This document shows positions 7,840 to 16,898 of a stretch of 64,000 nt of DNA, piece after piece. The first letter of the stretch is position 1, and each line of letters begins with the position of its first letter. A program made the translations under genes and the position numbers. Source of the stretch: Marivita sp051251565 (lineage in GTDB: Bacteria; Pseudomonadota; Alphaproteobacteria; Rhodobacterales; Rhodobacteraceae); NCBI RefSeq assembly GCF_051251565.1, contig NZ_JBPOFB010000004.1, forward strand, positions 248,001-312,000, given 5' to 3'. Under the pieces are notes generated by a model. It was not told the origin of the DNA. It saw nothing but the letters and a program-made list of their open reading frames with translations, and searched no databases.

Positions 7840-8721
7840 CTACGGCAACGCCTTGAGATAGGCCGCAACAGCCAGACGGTCGCTTTGGGGCAGTTTGGCG
7901 AAATTCTCGATCACCGCCACCATATGCCCGCCCGCGCTGTCATAGTCCGGGGTAAATCCGCTTTGCAGGTAATAGGCGATTTCGGTCACGCCCCATGTCA
8001 GGTCGCCTGGCGTCAGGGAAGGGATCGTCCCGCGCCCGGACGGGTTTGGCGCACCGGCCAGCCAACGTGTGCGGTCCATTCCACCCAATGCGGTGCGCGG
8101 CGTATGACATTCACTGCAATGGGCCAGCGCTTCGACCAAATAGCGCCCGCGCTCAATTTCGGGTGTGTCCGCAGATGCCAGTGCCCAGCTGTCTGTCAGA
8201 TATAGCTGTTTCCATACTCCAACCGCGCGGCGGATGTTGAACGGAAATCCCACCTCGTGCGGTGCGCTGGGTGTGGCGTCAGAGGGCAGGGTTTGCCAAT
8301 AGGCCCAAAGATCCACCACATCCTGATCGGTCATGAAGGCATAGGAGGCATAGGGAAAAGCGGGATAATAGTGTCGCCCGTCCGGCGACACGCCGCGTTT
8401 CACGGCTGTTGCAAACTGTCCTTGGGTCCAGCCGCCAATCCCAACCGCCGGATCGGGTGATACGTTGGGTGCGATGAAAGTGCCGAAATCCGACTCGAAC
8501 CTCTGCCCGCCCGCAAGGATCAGCTTGGCATCGTCCTCTGCCTCCGGTGCGGCATGGCACGACGCACAGCCCGACGCGATGAACACGGTCTCTCCGGCAA
8601 CGGCGTCTCCGGCCAGCCCGTCAAGGGCCGCCATTTCAAGGGGCGTGGCCCGCGTGACGAACAACCCGGCCGCCGCAATGGCAGCCAGCGCGATCACGCT
8701 TGCATACAGGCCACGCCGCAT
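7840..8721 (-). CDS. Membrane-anchored dihaem cytochrome c
   Basis: The 293-residue protein has an N-terminal hydrophobic segment (about residues 5-23) and two CxxCH haem sites: CASCH at 52-56 and CSECH near residue 195. The two cytochrome c domains and the overall spacing resemble the electron-accepting cytochrome subunits of membrane dehydrogenases (alcohol, gluconate, sorbitol types), which usually have three haems; here only two are seen. No dehydrogenase subunit lies nearby. It starts 9 nt after the stop of the cytochrome c' gene, so the two form an operon. It probably transfers periplasmic electrons to the respiratory chain. Confidence 0.85.
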   Translation of the reverse strand: MRRGLYASVIALAAIAAAGLFVTRATPLEMAALDGLAGDAVAGETVFIASGCASCHAAPEAEDDAKLILAGGQRFESDFGTFIAPNVSPDPAVGIGGWTQGQFATAVKRGVSPDGRHYYPAFPYASYAFMTDQDVVDLWAYWQTLPSDATPSAPHEVGFPFNIRRAVGVWKQLYLTDSWALASADTPEIERGRYLVEALAHCSECHTPRTALGGMDRTRWLAGAPNPSGRGTIPSLTPGDLTWGVTEIAYYLQSGFTPDYDSAGGHMVAVIENFAKLPQSDRLAVAAYLKALP

Positions 8722-8730
8722 CGTGTCAGA

Positions 8731-9195
8731 TCAATTTGCAGGCGCGCGGTGAGTGTCGTGACACGCCTTACAGGTGCCGCCGATCTGGCCCATCACCGGG
8801 CCAAGCCCCTCAAGCCCGCCCGAGGCAGCGGCCTGAATGGCCACGGCAGCAGTGCCAAAATCGGTCCATTTCGCAACAAAATCGTCATTCTGGTCCCAGA
8901 TCGTGGTCTGCGCGCGGGTGCCTTCGATCGACATATCATCCGACCCTACAGGCCACATCGGCCCTTGTTGGATCATTGAAACAGCAACCAGCGTGTCGGC
9001 GGCGGATTGCGCGGCTGCGGCATCATATTCGGTCTTACCCTGCGCCATATCGCCGATAATCCCGAGGTTGATCGCCATAATGCGGAACTGGCCCTGACGG
9101 GCTTTCATCTCTGCCGAGAAACCGTCTTGGGCAAATGTCATGGTGCCGGTGAAAAGGGTAGCAGCTGCAACAGCAGAGGTGATCAATGTCTTCAT
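8731..9195 (-). CDS. Cytochrome c-prime (c') family protein
   Basis: The 154-residue protein has a signal peptide (cleaved after TMTFA) and a single haem site, CKACH at residues 142-146 close to the C-terminus, which defines the four-helix-bundle cytochrome c' fold. Such proteins bind NO or CO and have been linked to protection from nitric oxide in several proteobacteria. A GAGGAG ribosome-binding site precedes the ATG. It is the first gene of a two-gene operon with the dihaem cytochrome. The haem ligation state cannot be decided from sequence. Confidence 0.88.
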   Translation of the reverse strand: MKTLITSAVAAATLFTGTMTFAQDGFSAEMKARQGQFRIMAINLGIIGDMAQGKTEYDAAAAQSAADTLVAVSMIQQGPMWPVGSDDMSIEGTRAQTTIWDQNDDFVAKWTDFGTAAVAIQAAASGGLEGLGPVMGQIGGTCKACHDTHRAPAN

Positions 9196-9321
9196 ATCTA
9201 TGCTCCTCGCATCAGTTATGGATCACAGGATAACGCAGCCTGCCGTAAAGGAAAGTCAAAGCTGCGACTTCCTGCCACACCATTGCGTGAGGGGCGCAAT
9301 TCCCGCCGCGTGCCGAGGTGG

Positions 9322-9858
9322 TCAGGGGAACCGCACCTTGCCGATATAAGGCAGGTTGCGATTGCGCTGGCCGTAATCAATGCCGTAGCCCACCACAAAT
9401 TCATCCGGTATCGAAAACCCGATCCAATCCGCTGCCACATCGGTTTCGCGCCGCGACGGTTTATCGAGCAGTGCAATCGTCCGAAGCCGCCCCGGATTAC
9501 GCGATTCCAGAAGGCCGACAACGTGTTTAAGCGTGTGCCCGGTGTCCACGATGTCTTCGACCACAAGCACATCGCGGCCCTCGATCTGGCCGCGCAGGTC
9601 TTTGAGGATTCGCACCTCACGGCTTGATTCCATTGCATCGCCGTAAGACGATGCCTCAAGGAAATCGACCTCGACGGGCAGGTCCAGTTCGCGCACCAGA
9701 TCGGCGATAAACACGAAACTGCCGCGCAGAAGGCCCACCACGACCAGCTTGTCAGTGTCGCGGAATTCTTGTTCGATCGCGTTCGAAAGCTCTTCGATCC
9801 GGGCGGCAATCGCCTTGGCCGAGATCATTTCGTCGATGACATATGGACGCTCTGACAT
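9322..9858 (-). CDS. hpt: Hypoxanthine phosphoribosyltransferase
   Basis: The enzyme salvages hypoxanthine (and guanine) to IMP (and GMP) with PRPP. The 178-residue form starts at ATG 9858 (MSERPYVIDEMIS) behind an AAGGGA site; the longer frame upstream to 9942 is not supported. The PRPP-binding loop VLVVEDIVDTGHTL and the RGSFVF loop are present, and the KPSRRETDVAADWIGFSIPDEFVVGYGIDY stretch (read in parts) is typical of Hpt rather than Gpt. It is divergent from the COQ10-like gene. Confidence 0.93.
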   Translation of the reverse strand: MSERPYVIDEMISAKAIAARIEELSNAIEQEFRDTDKLVVVGLLRGSFVFIADLVRELDLPVEVDFLEASSYGDAMESSREVRILKDLRGQIEGRDVLVVEDIVDTGHTLKHVVGLLESRNPGRLRTIALLDKPSRRETDVAADWIGFSIPDEFVVGYGIDYGQRNRNLPYIGKVRFP

Positions 9859-9932
9859 AGGTTTCCCTTGATTTTTCGCGCGCACAATACGACATCCCCC
9901 GCCACTGTCACGGTCAAAACAAAAAAGAGCAG

Positions 9933-10376
9933 ATGCCCACACATTCAGAAACCCGCACCCTGCCGTATACAGCGCAACAGATGTACGATCTGGTGGCGGA
10001 CGTGTCGAATTACCCCAAATTCCTGCCGTGGACTGCCGCCGCGCGCATCCGCTCGCGCGAGGATCGGGGCGATCACGAGGAAATGCTGGCCGATCTGGTG
10101 ATCAGCTTCAAAGTGTTCCGCGAACGCTTTGGCAGCCGTGTTGTGCTGTGGCCGGGGCAGCAAAAGATCGACACCGAATATCTGGATGGTCCGTTCCGCC
10201 ACATGCATTCGAATTGGGCGTTCACGGATGTGACAGACGGGGTCGAGGTGACGTTCTACGTCGATTTCGAATTCAAGAACCGCATCCTGCAAGGGGCTGC
10301 GGGCATGTTCTTTTACGAGGCAATGCAGCGGATCGTCCGCGCGTTCGAACGCCGCGCGGCAGAGCTTTACACCTGA
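9933..10376 (+). CDS. COQ10/RatA-like START-domain protein (ubiquinone-binding)
   Basis: The 147-residue protein is a single polyketide-cyclase/START domain (MYDLVADVSNYPKFLPW, then FRERFGSRVVL and FEFKNRILQGAAGMFF). In mitochondria and alphaproteobacteria this family includes COQ10, which binds ubiquinone and supports its function in respiration; the E. coli homologue RatA was first described as a toxin that interferes with ribosome association. In this lineage a COQ10-like role is more likely. It is monocistronic and ends at a clear terminator. Confidence 0.88.
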   Translation: MPTHSETRTLPYTAQQMYDLVADVSNYPKFLPWTAAARIRSREDRGDHEEMLADLVISFKVFRERFGSRVVLWPGQQKIDTEYLDGPFRHMHSNWAFTDVTDGVEVTFYVDFEFKNRILQGAAGMFFYEAMQRIVRAFERRAAELYT

Positions 10377-10384
10377 CATGAAAA

Positions 10385-10404
10385 AGCGGGCCGAGTGGCC
10401 CGCT
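10385..10404. terminator. Terminator hairpin between COQ10-like gene and amt
   Basis: A perfect 8-bp stem (AGCGGGCC / GGCCCGCT) with a 4-nt GAGT loop sits 8 nt after the COQ10-like stop and 25 nt beyond the stop of the convergent amt gene. AAAAA on the left flank serves as a U-run for transcripts from the minus strand. Confidence 0.75.
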
Positions 10405-10429
10405 GTGCTCTTGTTCTGATGGATGACGA

Positions 10430-11608
10430 TCAGGACGAATGATCGTAGGCGCGTTCGCCGTGCACGATTATGTCCAGCCCGGAGTTTTCAGCCTCGTCAT
10501 CTACCCGCAGTGGTGTGATCGCTTTGACCACGAAGATCAGCGCCACGGTCACCACTAGAGTGAACACGCCTACGATGGCCAAAGACCCCAGTTGTGCGGC
10601 CCAGCTGCCCGCACCAAACGCTGCAATCATGATGGTGCCAAAAATGCCTCCGACGCCGTGCACCGCGAACACGTCCAGCGTGTCGTCGATCTTGAGCATG
10701 TTGCGGATCACATGCACGGCCTCTTGACACAGCACACCAGCAATCGCACCAATGATCAGCGCCTCGACAGGACCGACAAAGCCGGATGCGGGCGTGATCG
10801 AGGCAAGGCCTGCAATGGTGCCTGTGACCATACCGATCAGTGAGGCTTTGCCGAACTTGATTTTCTCCCATAGTGCCCATGTCAGCGAAGCGGTCGCGGC
10901 CGAGATATGGGTTACGGTCAGCGCCATCGCAGCCCCGCCATCGGCGGCAAGCTGTGATCCACCGTTGAATCCGAACCACCCGACCCAGAGCATCGCAGCC
11001 CCGATCATCACGTAGCCCGGATTGTGCGGCGGTGTGGTGCTGTTCTTGCGCGGGCCAAGGAAGACCGCGATCAACAACGCAGCAATCCCGGCGGTTTCGT
11101 GCACGACGATACCACCCGCGAAATCGCGCACACCGGTGTCACCAAAGATGCCACCATCCGACAGAAACCCGCCGCCCCAGACCCAATGCACCACCGGCGC
11201 ATAGCAAAGCAGCATCCACAGCCCTGAAAACAGCAGGACAAAGCCAAAGCCAACCCGTTCCACATAGGCCCCGACGATCAACGCAGGCGTGATGATCGCA
11301 AAAGTCATCTGGAACGCGAAGAAAAGAACCTCGGGCAGGGTGCCTGCCAGATCGTCGGGTCCAATCCCCAAAAGGAACATTTTGCCCAAACCGCCCCAAT
11401 AGGCACCGCCATCGCCAAACGCGATGGAATACCCAAAAGCGAACCATAGCACGCTCATTAAACAGGCAATTGCATAACAATGCATGAAGACGCTCAGCAC
11501 ATTGCGCGCACGCACCAGCCCGCCATAAAACAGGGCTAGCCCCGGTAATGTCATGAAAAGCACAAGCGCTGTGGCCACAATTATCCAGGCCGTGTCCGCT
11601 CCGTTCAT
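10430..11608 (-). CDS. amt: Ammonium transporter (Amt family)
   Basis: The 392-residue inner-membrane protein has about 11 transmembrane helices. The pore twin histidines are visible in FAGGIVVHETAGIAALL and in VFAVHGVGGIFGT. ATG 11608 is chosen because a GGATGGG site lies 6 nt upstream; the in-frame ATG at 11617 and the start at 11647 are alternatives. Amt proteins take up ammonium and are usually controlled by the PII protein GlnK, whose gene is normally just upstream. No PII gene lies on either side here. Expression is likely to depend on the NtrBC system encoded a few kb away. Confidence 0.94.
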   Translation of the reverse strand: MNGADTAWIIVATALVLFMTLPGLALFYGGLVRARNVLSVFMHCYAIACLMSVLWFAFGYSIAFGDGGAYWGGLGKMFLLGIGPDDLAGTLPEVLFFAFQMTFAIITPALIVGAYVERVGFGFVLLFSGLWMLLCYAPVVHWVWGGGFLSDGGIFGDTGVRDFAGGIVVHETAGIAALLIAVFLGPRKNSTTPPHNPGYVMIGAAMLWVGWFGFNGGSQLAADGGAAMALTVTHISAATASLTWALWEKIKFGKASLIGMVTGTIAGLASITPASGFVGPVEALIIGAIAGVLCQEAVHVIRNMLKIDDTLDVFAVHGVGGIFGTIMIAAFGAGSWAAQLGSLAIVGVFTLVVTVALIFVVKAITPLRVDDEAENSGLDIIVHGERAYDHSS

Positions 11609-11760
11609 CTGTCCCATCCTTTGATTTTTTGTTGTGCGCGCGGTCAAACCGGAACAGCGTCGCGGAAAAAAGAGGCGACACTAGATTTTGATGCCCAAAA
11701 ATACAGCAGGCTCAAAAATGATTAATTAATGGGCCATTTGGCTGGCGTTCGCTAAAAAAT

Positions 11761-12243
11761 TCAGCGTAATGCGGTAAGTGCAGTGATCATCAAATCCAGC
11801 GCGTCGTCCCGTGCCGCGGCGCGCACCGATGCACGGCCAAGCGCGCCATAGTCGATTGTTTTGGTCTGAACGCCGTCTCCGTTTGCGATGCCGAAACACA
11901 CACGCCCCTCGGGCTTGAATTCGGAGCCGCCGGGGCCTGCGATCCCGCTGATCGACACGGCCACAGTGGCGTGCGCCGCCCCGAGCGCGCCGAGGGCCAT
12001 TTCGCCCGCAACCTGTTCGGACACTGCACCATGCGCGTCGAGCGTGGCAGGCAAGACGCCCAGCATGTCGATCTTTGCTTGGTTCGAATAGGTCACAAAG
12101 CCCCGTTCAAACACCGCTGATGACCCCGCGACATCTGTGATCGCCGCTGCGACCATGCCGCCTGTGCAGCTTTCTGCCGTGGTCACCGTCGCGCCAGCCT
12201 GACTTGCCAAGCGCAAAACCGTCTCGGCGCGGGTCTCGGTCAC
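11761..12243 (-). CDS. CinA C-terminal domain protein (nicotinamide-nucleotide amidase)
   Basis: The 160-residue protein is only the amidohydrolase half of CinA (PncC type), which deamidates NMN to NaMN in NAD recycling. TTAESCTGG near the N-terminus carries the conserved nucleophilic Ser, followed by VTYSNQAK and SGIAGPGGSEFKPEG. The start is taken as GTG 12243, which overlaps the pgpA stop as GTGA; the longer frame to 12369 is an artefact of overlap with pgpA. It is the last gene of the ispF-pgpA-cinA operon. Confidence 0.88.
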   Translation of the reverse strand: MTETRAETVLRLASQAGATVTTAESCTGGMVAAAITDVAGSSAVFERGFVTYSNQAKIDMLGVLPATLDAHGAVSEQVAGEMALGALGAAHATVAVSISGIAGPGGSEFKPEGRVCFGIANGDGVQTKTIDYGALGRASVRAAARDDALDLMITALTALR

Positions 12244-12728
12244 ATCAGCACCAGGTGGAAGAGGGCGGCCAATCCGATCACGCCAAGCGCGGCAAACACG
12301 CCCGCAACCACATCGTCCAGCATTACGCCCAACGCATCGCCCCGCGCGTCTGCACGGCCCACCAGCCATGGCTTCCAGATGTCGAACAGCCGGAACAGAA
12401 CAAAGGCCGCGATCCAGCCGGGATAAAGCGCCAATAGGTCAACCGACATCATCATCGCACCGTAACCTACTGGAAACAGGGCAATCCACTGGCCGACAAC
12501 TTCGTCGATGACGATGTAGGACGGATCATGGTCCTTCTGTCCCCGGATCAAGTCTCGGGTGGCGATCCAGCCGGACATGAAGACGAAAAACGTCAGGTTG
12601 ACCAACAACCAGAACCCGCCGATCGACAGGACGGCATAAGCAACGGGCAGGGCAGCCAGCGACCCCCATGTGCCCGGCGCGGGCTTGAGAAGACCGACGC
12701 CAAAGAAAGTTGCGATGATCTTATTCAT
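12240..12728 (-). CDS. pgpA: Phosphatidylglycerophosphatase A
   Basis: PgpA dephosphorylates phosphatidylglycerophosphate to phosphatidylglycerol at the inner membrane. The 162-residue protein has the family signatures KPAPGTWGSLAALP near the N-terminus, YIVIDEVVGQW in the middle, and DDVVAGVFAAL near the end, with four hydrophobic segments. The ATG at 12728 overlaps the ispF stop as ATGA, showing translational coupling. Confidence 0.92.
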   Translation of the reverse strand: MNKIIATFFGVGLLKPAPGTWGSLAALPVAYAVLSIGGFWLLVNLTFFVFMSGWIATRDLIRGQKDHDPSYIVIDEVVGQWIALFPVGYGAMMMSVDLLALYPGWIAAFVLFRLFDIWKPWLVGRADARGDALGVMLDDVVAGVFAALGVIGLAALFHLVLM

Positions 12729-13204
12729 GACTTCACCAGCGCAGCAGTGGCAAGGGCTGCAATCCCTTCGCCGCGCCCGGTAAAGCCCAGCCTTTCCGAT
12801 GTGGTCGCCTTGACCGAGATATCCTCGATCGGCAGGCCCATGATCTGCGCCAAAGCGGCGCGCATAGCGTCTGCATGGGGGCCGATCTTGGGGAACTCGC
12901 AGACAAGGGTGCAATCGACATTACTGATCTCGAATCCCGCATCCCGCGCCATCTGAACCGCGTGTTTCAGGAATATCTCGCTTGCAACGCCTTTCCATTG
13001 GGGGTCAGAGGGCGGAAAGTGTCGTCCGATGTCCCCCGCAGCCAACGCGCCATAAAGCGCATCGGTGATCGCGTGCATGCCCACATCGGCATCAGAGTGG
13101 CCCATAAGCGCCTGATCATGAGTAACTTTTACGCCGCACAGCACGACGTGATCGCCGGGTCCGAACTTGTGAACATCATAGCCATTGCCCAGCCGCACTT
13201 TCAT
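12725..13204 (-). CDS. ispF: 2-C-methyl-D-erythritol 2,4-cyclodiphosphate synthase
   Basis: IspF makes MEcPP in the MEP isoprenoid pathway. Metal ligands are visible in GYDVHKFG and in LMGHSDADVG, and the C-terminal KATTSERLGFTGRGEGIAA is diagnostic. The length of about 159 residues is that of a stand-alone IspF, whereas many alphaproteobacteria have an IspDF fusion. No ispD is seen beside it. ATG 13204 is preferred, with AAGGGA upstream; GTG 13210 is the alternative. Confidence 0.95.
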   Translation of the reverse strand: MKVRLGNGYDVHKFGPGDHVVLCGVKVTHDQALMGHSDADVGMHAITDALYGALAAGDIGRHFPPSDPQWKGVASEIFLKHAVQMARDAGFEISNVDCTLVCEFPKIGPHADAMRAALAQIMGLPIEDISVKATTSERLGFTGRGEGIAALATAALVKS

Positions 13205-13333
13205 TTGCACATCCCTTTGTCCCGTGTCCCGTGTCTAAGGTTTGTCTGTTGTCTGCGCAATCGCTCCGGTGGGATTGCCTAAAAAATAGGCATACGCATT
13301 TGTTCGGTCTGTTTTTCGGGCTATTATCATTGA

Positions 13334-14368
13334 ATGGCATACAGCCACAGCGTAGCTCAAACCCATCAATCAAGGATTGCAGCGGTGACTCCGTCGGTTT
13401 CAGAAAACCTTATATCTCCTCCGGTACTGTTGGCCCCTTTGGCGGGTATCACGGACTTGCCGTTCCGGTCGCTTGTGTCGCGTTTTGGGGCTGGCCGTGT
13501 TGTGTCCGAAATGATCGCCAGCGGTGAATTTCTCACCGCGCGTCCCGGAACCCGCGAAAAGGCAGAGCTTGGTGCCGGGATCGGAAACACGTCCGTACAA
13601 CTGGCAGGACGCACGCCCGACGCCATGGCCGAAGCCGCGCGCATGGTCGAAGGCATGGGCGCGCAGGTGATCGACATCAATATGGGCTGCCCGGCGAAAA
13701 AGGTCGTGGGCGGCTATTCCGGGTCCGCCTTGTTGCGCGATCTCGACCATGCCTGTCGGCTGATAGATGCGGTTGTCGGCGCGGTGTCGGTGCCGGTCAC
13801 GCTCAAGACCCGATTGGGCTGGGACGACGCGACACACAACGCGGCCGAGCTGGCAGTGCGCGCCGAGGCGGGGGGCATCAAGATGATCGTCATCCATGGC
13901 CGCACCCGGTGCCAGTTCTACAAAGGCCGTGCCGATTGGCGCGCCATTCGCCAGATCAAGAATGCGGTGTCGATTCCGGTGATTGCCAACGGAGACATTG
14001 TCGATACAGCCACCGCCCGCACCGCGCTGCGTCAAAGCGGGGCCGACGGTGTGATGGTTGGGCGCGGCGCGCAGGGCCGCCCTTGGGTGCTGGCACAAAT
14101 CGCCGCCGACATTTACGGCACGCCCGCCCCTGTGATCCCAAAGGGCCAAGCACTGGTCGAGATGGTGTCGGGCCATTACGACGCGATGCTGTCCTTCTAT
14201 GGCACCGACCTTGGGGGCCGCGTCGCGCGCAAACATCTTGGCTGGTACATGGACGCCGCCCAGACTGATCCGACCCTGCGCAAAGCCATCCTGACCGCCA
14301 AAGACCCCGCGTTTGTGGTCGCGTCTCTGGGAGACGCGCTTATGACAGATGAAAGGCAGGCCGCATGA
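13334..14368 (+). CDS. dusB: tRNA-dihydrouridine synthase
   Basis: The 344-residue FMN enzyme reduces uridines in the tRNA D-loop. The barrel start LAPLAGITDLPFRSL, the catalytic Cys119 in INMGCPAKKV, the HGRTRCQFYKG segment and GADGVMVGRGAQGRPW are all present. In rhodobacters this gene is called nifR3 and heads the ntrBC operon, exactly as here, where its stop overlaps the ntrB start by 4 nt. The first 25 residues are poorly conserved, and a later start is possible. Confidence 0.93.
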   Translation: MAYSHSVAQTHQSRIAAVTPSVSENLISPPVLLAPLAGITDLPFRSLVSRFGAGRVVSEMIASGEFLTARPGTREKAELGAGIGNTSVQLAGRTPDAMAEAARMVEGMGAQVIDINMGCPAKKVVGGYSGSALLRDLDHACRLIDAVVGAVSVPVTLKTRLGWDDATHNAAELAVRAEAGGIKMIVIHGRTRCQFYKGRADWRAIRQIKNAVSIPVIANGDIVDTATARTALRQSGADGVMVGRGAQGRPWVLAQIAADIYGTPAPVIPKGQALVEMVSGHYDAMLSFYGTDLGGRVARKHLGWYMDAAQTDPTLRKAILTAKDPAFVVASLGDALMTDERQAA

Positions 14369-15474
14369 GCGACGAAGATGCAGAGCGGCCGCCGCAGGTA
14401 GACGAACGGATGATCTGGTCATCGCTTCCGGTGCCTGCCATCGTGATTGATGCGGACGAAAACATCCTTGATATGAACCCGGCTGCCGAAGGATTTATGA
14501 ACAATTCGGCGAAATGGCTGCGCGGGCAACCGATCTGGGACCGTCTGACCGTCGACGCACCGATGGAGAAAAGCCTCGCCCGTGCCCGCGCGAATGGCAC
14601 GCCGCTTTTTGTCAACGATGTGGATATCGGGCCGGGCTCGCGCCCGCCCTTGGTGTGCAACCTGCAAATCGCACCGGTTCAGGGCCAGGAGGGCAGCATG
14701 ATCCTGCTCATCAGCCCGCGCGAGCTGGCTGGGCGGGTCAACCAAAGTCAGACCGTGAAATCCGCCGCCAAATCCGCCATCGGCATGGCCGAGATGCTGG
14801 CCCATGAGATCAAGAACCCGCTTGCCGGGATCACCGGGGCGGCGCAACTGCTCAGCATGAATCTGTCCAATGACGATCTTGAACTGACCGATCTCATCGT
14901 CGAAGAAACCCGCCGCATCGTGAAGCTGCTGGAACAGGTCGAACAGTTTGGCAATCTCTCGGTGCCCGAACGCAAGCCTGTGAACCTGCATGACGTGCTG
15001 GACCGTGCGCGCCGCTCTGCGCTGTTGGGGTTCGGCGCGCATATGAAAATCATAGAGGACTATGATCCGTCCTTGCCGCTGGCTCTTGGGGATTCCGACC
15101 AGTTGCTTCAGGTCGTTCTGAACCTGATCAAGAACGCGTCCGAGGCGGCGGATTCAAAAAACGGCGGCACCATTCGCCTGCACACCTACTACGAACACAG
15201 CTACAGCCTGCGCCGTGCCGACGGGTCGGGCCAGTCCTTGCCTCTGCAAGTCGAAGTGATCGACGACGGCCCCGGATTGCCACCGGACATCAAAGGCGAC
15301 GTGTTCGATCCTTTCGTCTCGGGCCGCGAGAACGGCACCGGGCTTGGCCTCGCATTGGTCAGCAAGATCATCTCGGACCATGACGGCTGGGTCGCCGTTG
15401 ACAGCGTTCCCGGACAAACCCGCTTTCGCATTTCGCTGCCACAGGCACCGCGAAAACAAAAGGAGTCACACTGA
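14365..15474 (+). CDS. ntrB: Nitrogen regulation sensor kinase NtrB
   Basis: NtrB phosphorylates or dephosphorylates NtrC under control of PII proteins. The 369-residue soluble kinase has an N-terminal PAS domain (about residues 15-120), the phospho-accepting His147 in LAHEIKNPLAGITGAAQLL, an N-box with NLIKNASEAAD, and the G-boxes DDGPGLPPD and GTGLGLALV. It lies between dusB and ntrC with overlaps at both ends, so the three genes are one operon. Confidence 0.95.
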   Translation: MSDEDAERPPQVDERMIWSSLPVPAIVIDADENILDMNPAAEGFMNNSAKWLRGQPIWDRLTVDAPMEKSLARARANGTPLFVNDVDIGPGSRPPLVCNLQIAPVQGQEGSMILLISPRELAGRVNQSQTVKSAAKSAIGMAEMLAHEIKNPLAGITGAAQLLSMNLSNDDLELTDLIVEETRRIVKLLEQVEQFGNLSVPERKPVNLHDVLDRARRSALLGFGAHMKIIEDYDPSLPLALGDSDQLLQVVLNLIKNASEAADSKNGGTIRLHTYYEHSYSLRRADGSGQSLPLQVEVIDDGPGLPPDIKGDVFDPFVSGRENGTGLGLALVSKIISDHDGWVAVDSVPGQTRFRISLPQAPRKQKESH

Positions 15475-16844
15475 TGGATGGCACGGTACTGGTTGCGGAT
15501 GATGACCGCACGATCCGAACGGTTCTGACGCAGGCGCTCACACGGGCGGGGTGCAAGGTGCATGCCACCTCGTCCCTGACCACCCTGATGCGCTGGGTCG
15601 CCGAGGGCAAAGGCGATGTGGTGATTTCCGATGTCATCATGCCCGACGGCAATGGACTCGAGATGTTGCCCAAGATCAGCCAGGATCGCCCGGATCTGCC
15701 AGTGATCGTGATTTCCGCGCAAAACACCATCATGACGGCCATTCAGGCCGCCGAGGCCGAGGCCTACGACTACCTGCCCAAACCTTTCGATCTGCCTGAT
15801 CTGATGAAACGGACGGCCAAGGCGCTGGAGTCGCGCACACGCGTTGCACGGCCATTCGCCGCCCCAACGCTAGACGATGCACCAGACGATCTGCCCCTGA
15901 TCGGCAAGACACCGGCAATGCAGGCGCTCTACAGATTGGTCGCCAAGGTCATGAACACCGATCTGCCCGTCTTGATCTGTGGCGAATCTGGCACGGGCAA
16001 ATCGCTGATCGCGCGCGCACTGCATGATTTCTCGGATCGCCGGTCCTTGCCCTTTGTCACGGTCACAGGCAGCGACCTGTCCGATATTGAAGGCCCGGCG
16101 CGTATTCTTGCGCGGGTTCGGGGCGGCACGCTTTTGATCGACGAAGTCGCCGATGTCCCGGACGAGGTGCAGGCCCGCATCGTGCGGATGATGGACGGAC
16201 CCGGCGACAACGTTCCGCGGTTCATTGCCACCAGCCAGACTGATCCGGGGCAGGGCATTGCAAACAGCGGCGTGCGCGAAGACCTGTATTACCGCATCAG
16301 CGGGGCCACCATCGCGGTGCCGTCGCTGCGCGAAAGGGTCGATGACATCGCGCTGCTCAGCGATCACTTTCTGTCACGTGCCGAACGTGAGGGTGGCGCG
16401 AAACGCTGGCTGTCCGAAGATGCCGCCGATTTGTTCCGTGCCTATAGCTGGCCCGGCAATGTGCGCCAGTTGGAAAACGTCGTGCGCCGCCTGAGCCTGA
16501 CATCGCGCGCCGATGAAATCACCCGCGCCGAGGTCGAGAACGTGCTGGGCAATCAGCCTGAAACCGGCCCCGTCCTGCGTGGGGGCGACAGCGAAAAACT
16601 AAGCACGTCTGTGGCGCGTCACCTGCGCCGCTATTTCGATCTGCACGGCACAATGTTGCCGCCTCCGGGGCTCTATCCGCGAATCTTGCGCGAAATCGAA
16701 GCGCCACTGATCGAAATCGCGCTTGAAGCGACCGGCGGAAATCAGGCCAAATGCGCCGATTTGCTGGGAATTAACCGAAATACGCTCAGAAAGAAGATCA
16801 CTGACCTCGATATTCAGGTGACACGCCGCCGTAAATTGATGTAA
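15474..16844 (+). CDS. ntrC: Nitrogen response regulator NtrC (lacks GAFTGA)
   Basis: The 456-residue regulator has a receiver domain with phospho-acceptor Asp53, an AAA+ domain with Walker A GESGTGKS (170-177) and Walker B LLIDE (220-224), and a C-terminal Fis-type helix-turn-helix (NQAKCADLLGINRNTLRKKI). The GAFTGA loop that contacts sigma-54 should lie near residues 200-215; the sequence there (DIEGPARILARVRGGTLL) lacks it. Rhodobacter capsulatus NtrC shares this loss and activates sigma-70 polymerase. The same mode is inferred here. Amt and glutamine metabolism are likely targets. Confidence 0.95.
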   Translation: MDGTVLVADDDRTIRTVLTQALTRAGCKVHATSSLTTLMRWVAEGKGDVVISDVIMPDGNGLEMLPKISQDRPDLPVIVISAQNTIMTAIQAAEAEAYDYLPKPFDLPDLMKRTAKALESRTRVARPFAAPTLDDAPDDLPLIGKTPAMQALYRLVAKVMNTDLPVLICGESGTGKSLIARALHDFSDRRSLPFVTVTGSDLSDIEGPARILARVRGGTLLIDEVADVPDEVQARIVRMMDGPGDNVPRFIATSQTDPGQGIANSGVREDLYYRISGATIAVPSLRERVDDIALLSDHFLSRAEREGGAKRWLSEDAADLFRAYSWPGNVRQLENVVRRLSLTSRADEITRAEVENVLGNQPETGPVLRGGDSEKLSTSVARHLRRYFDLHGTMLPPPGLYPRILREIEAPLIEIALEATGGNQAKCADLLGINRNTLRKKITDLDIQVTRRRKLM

Positions 16845-16898
16845 AACTGCCACATAATAGTGTTTCGGCGGTGACGCAGCAGATCGGAACCACAAGAT

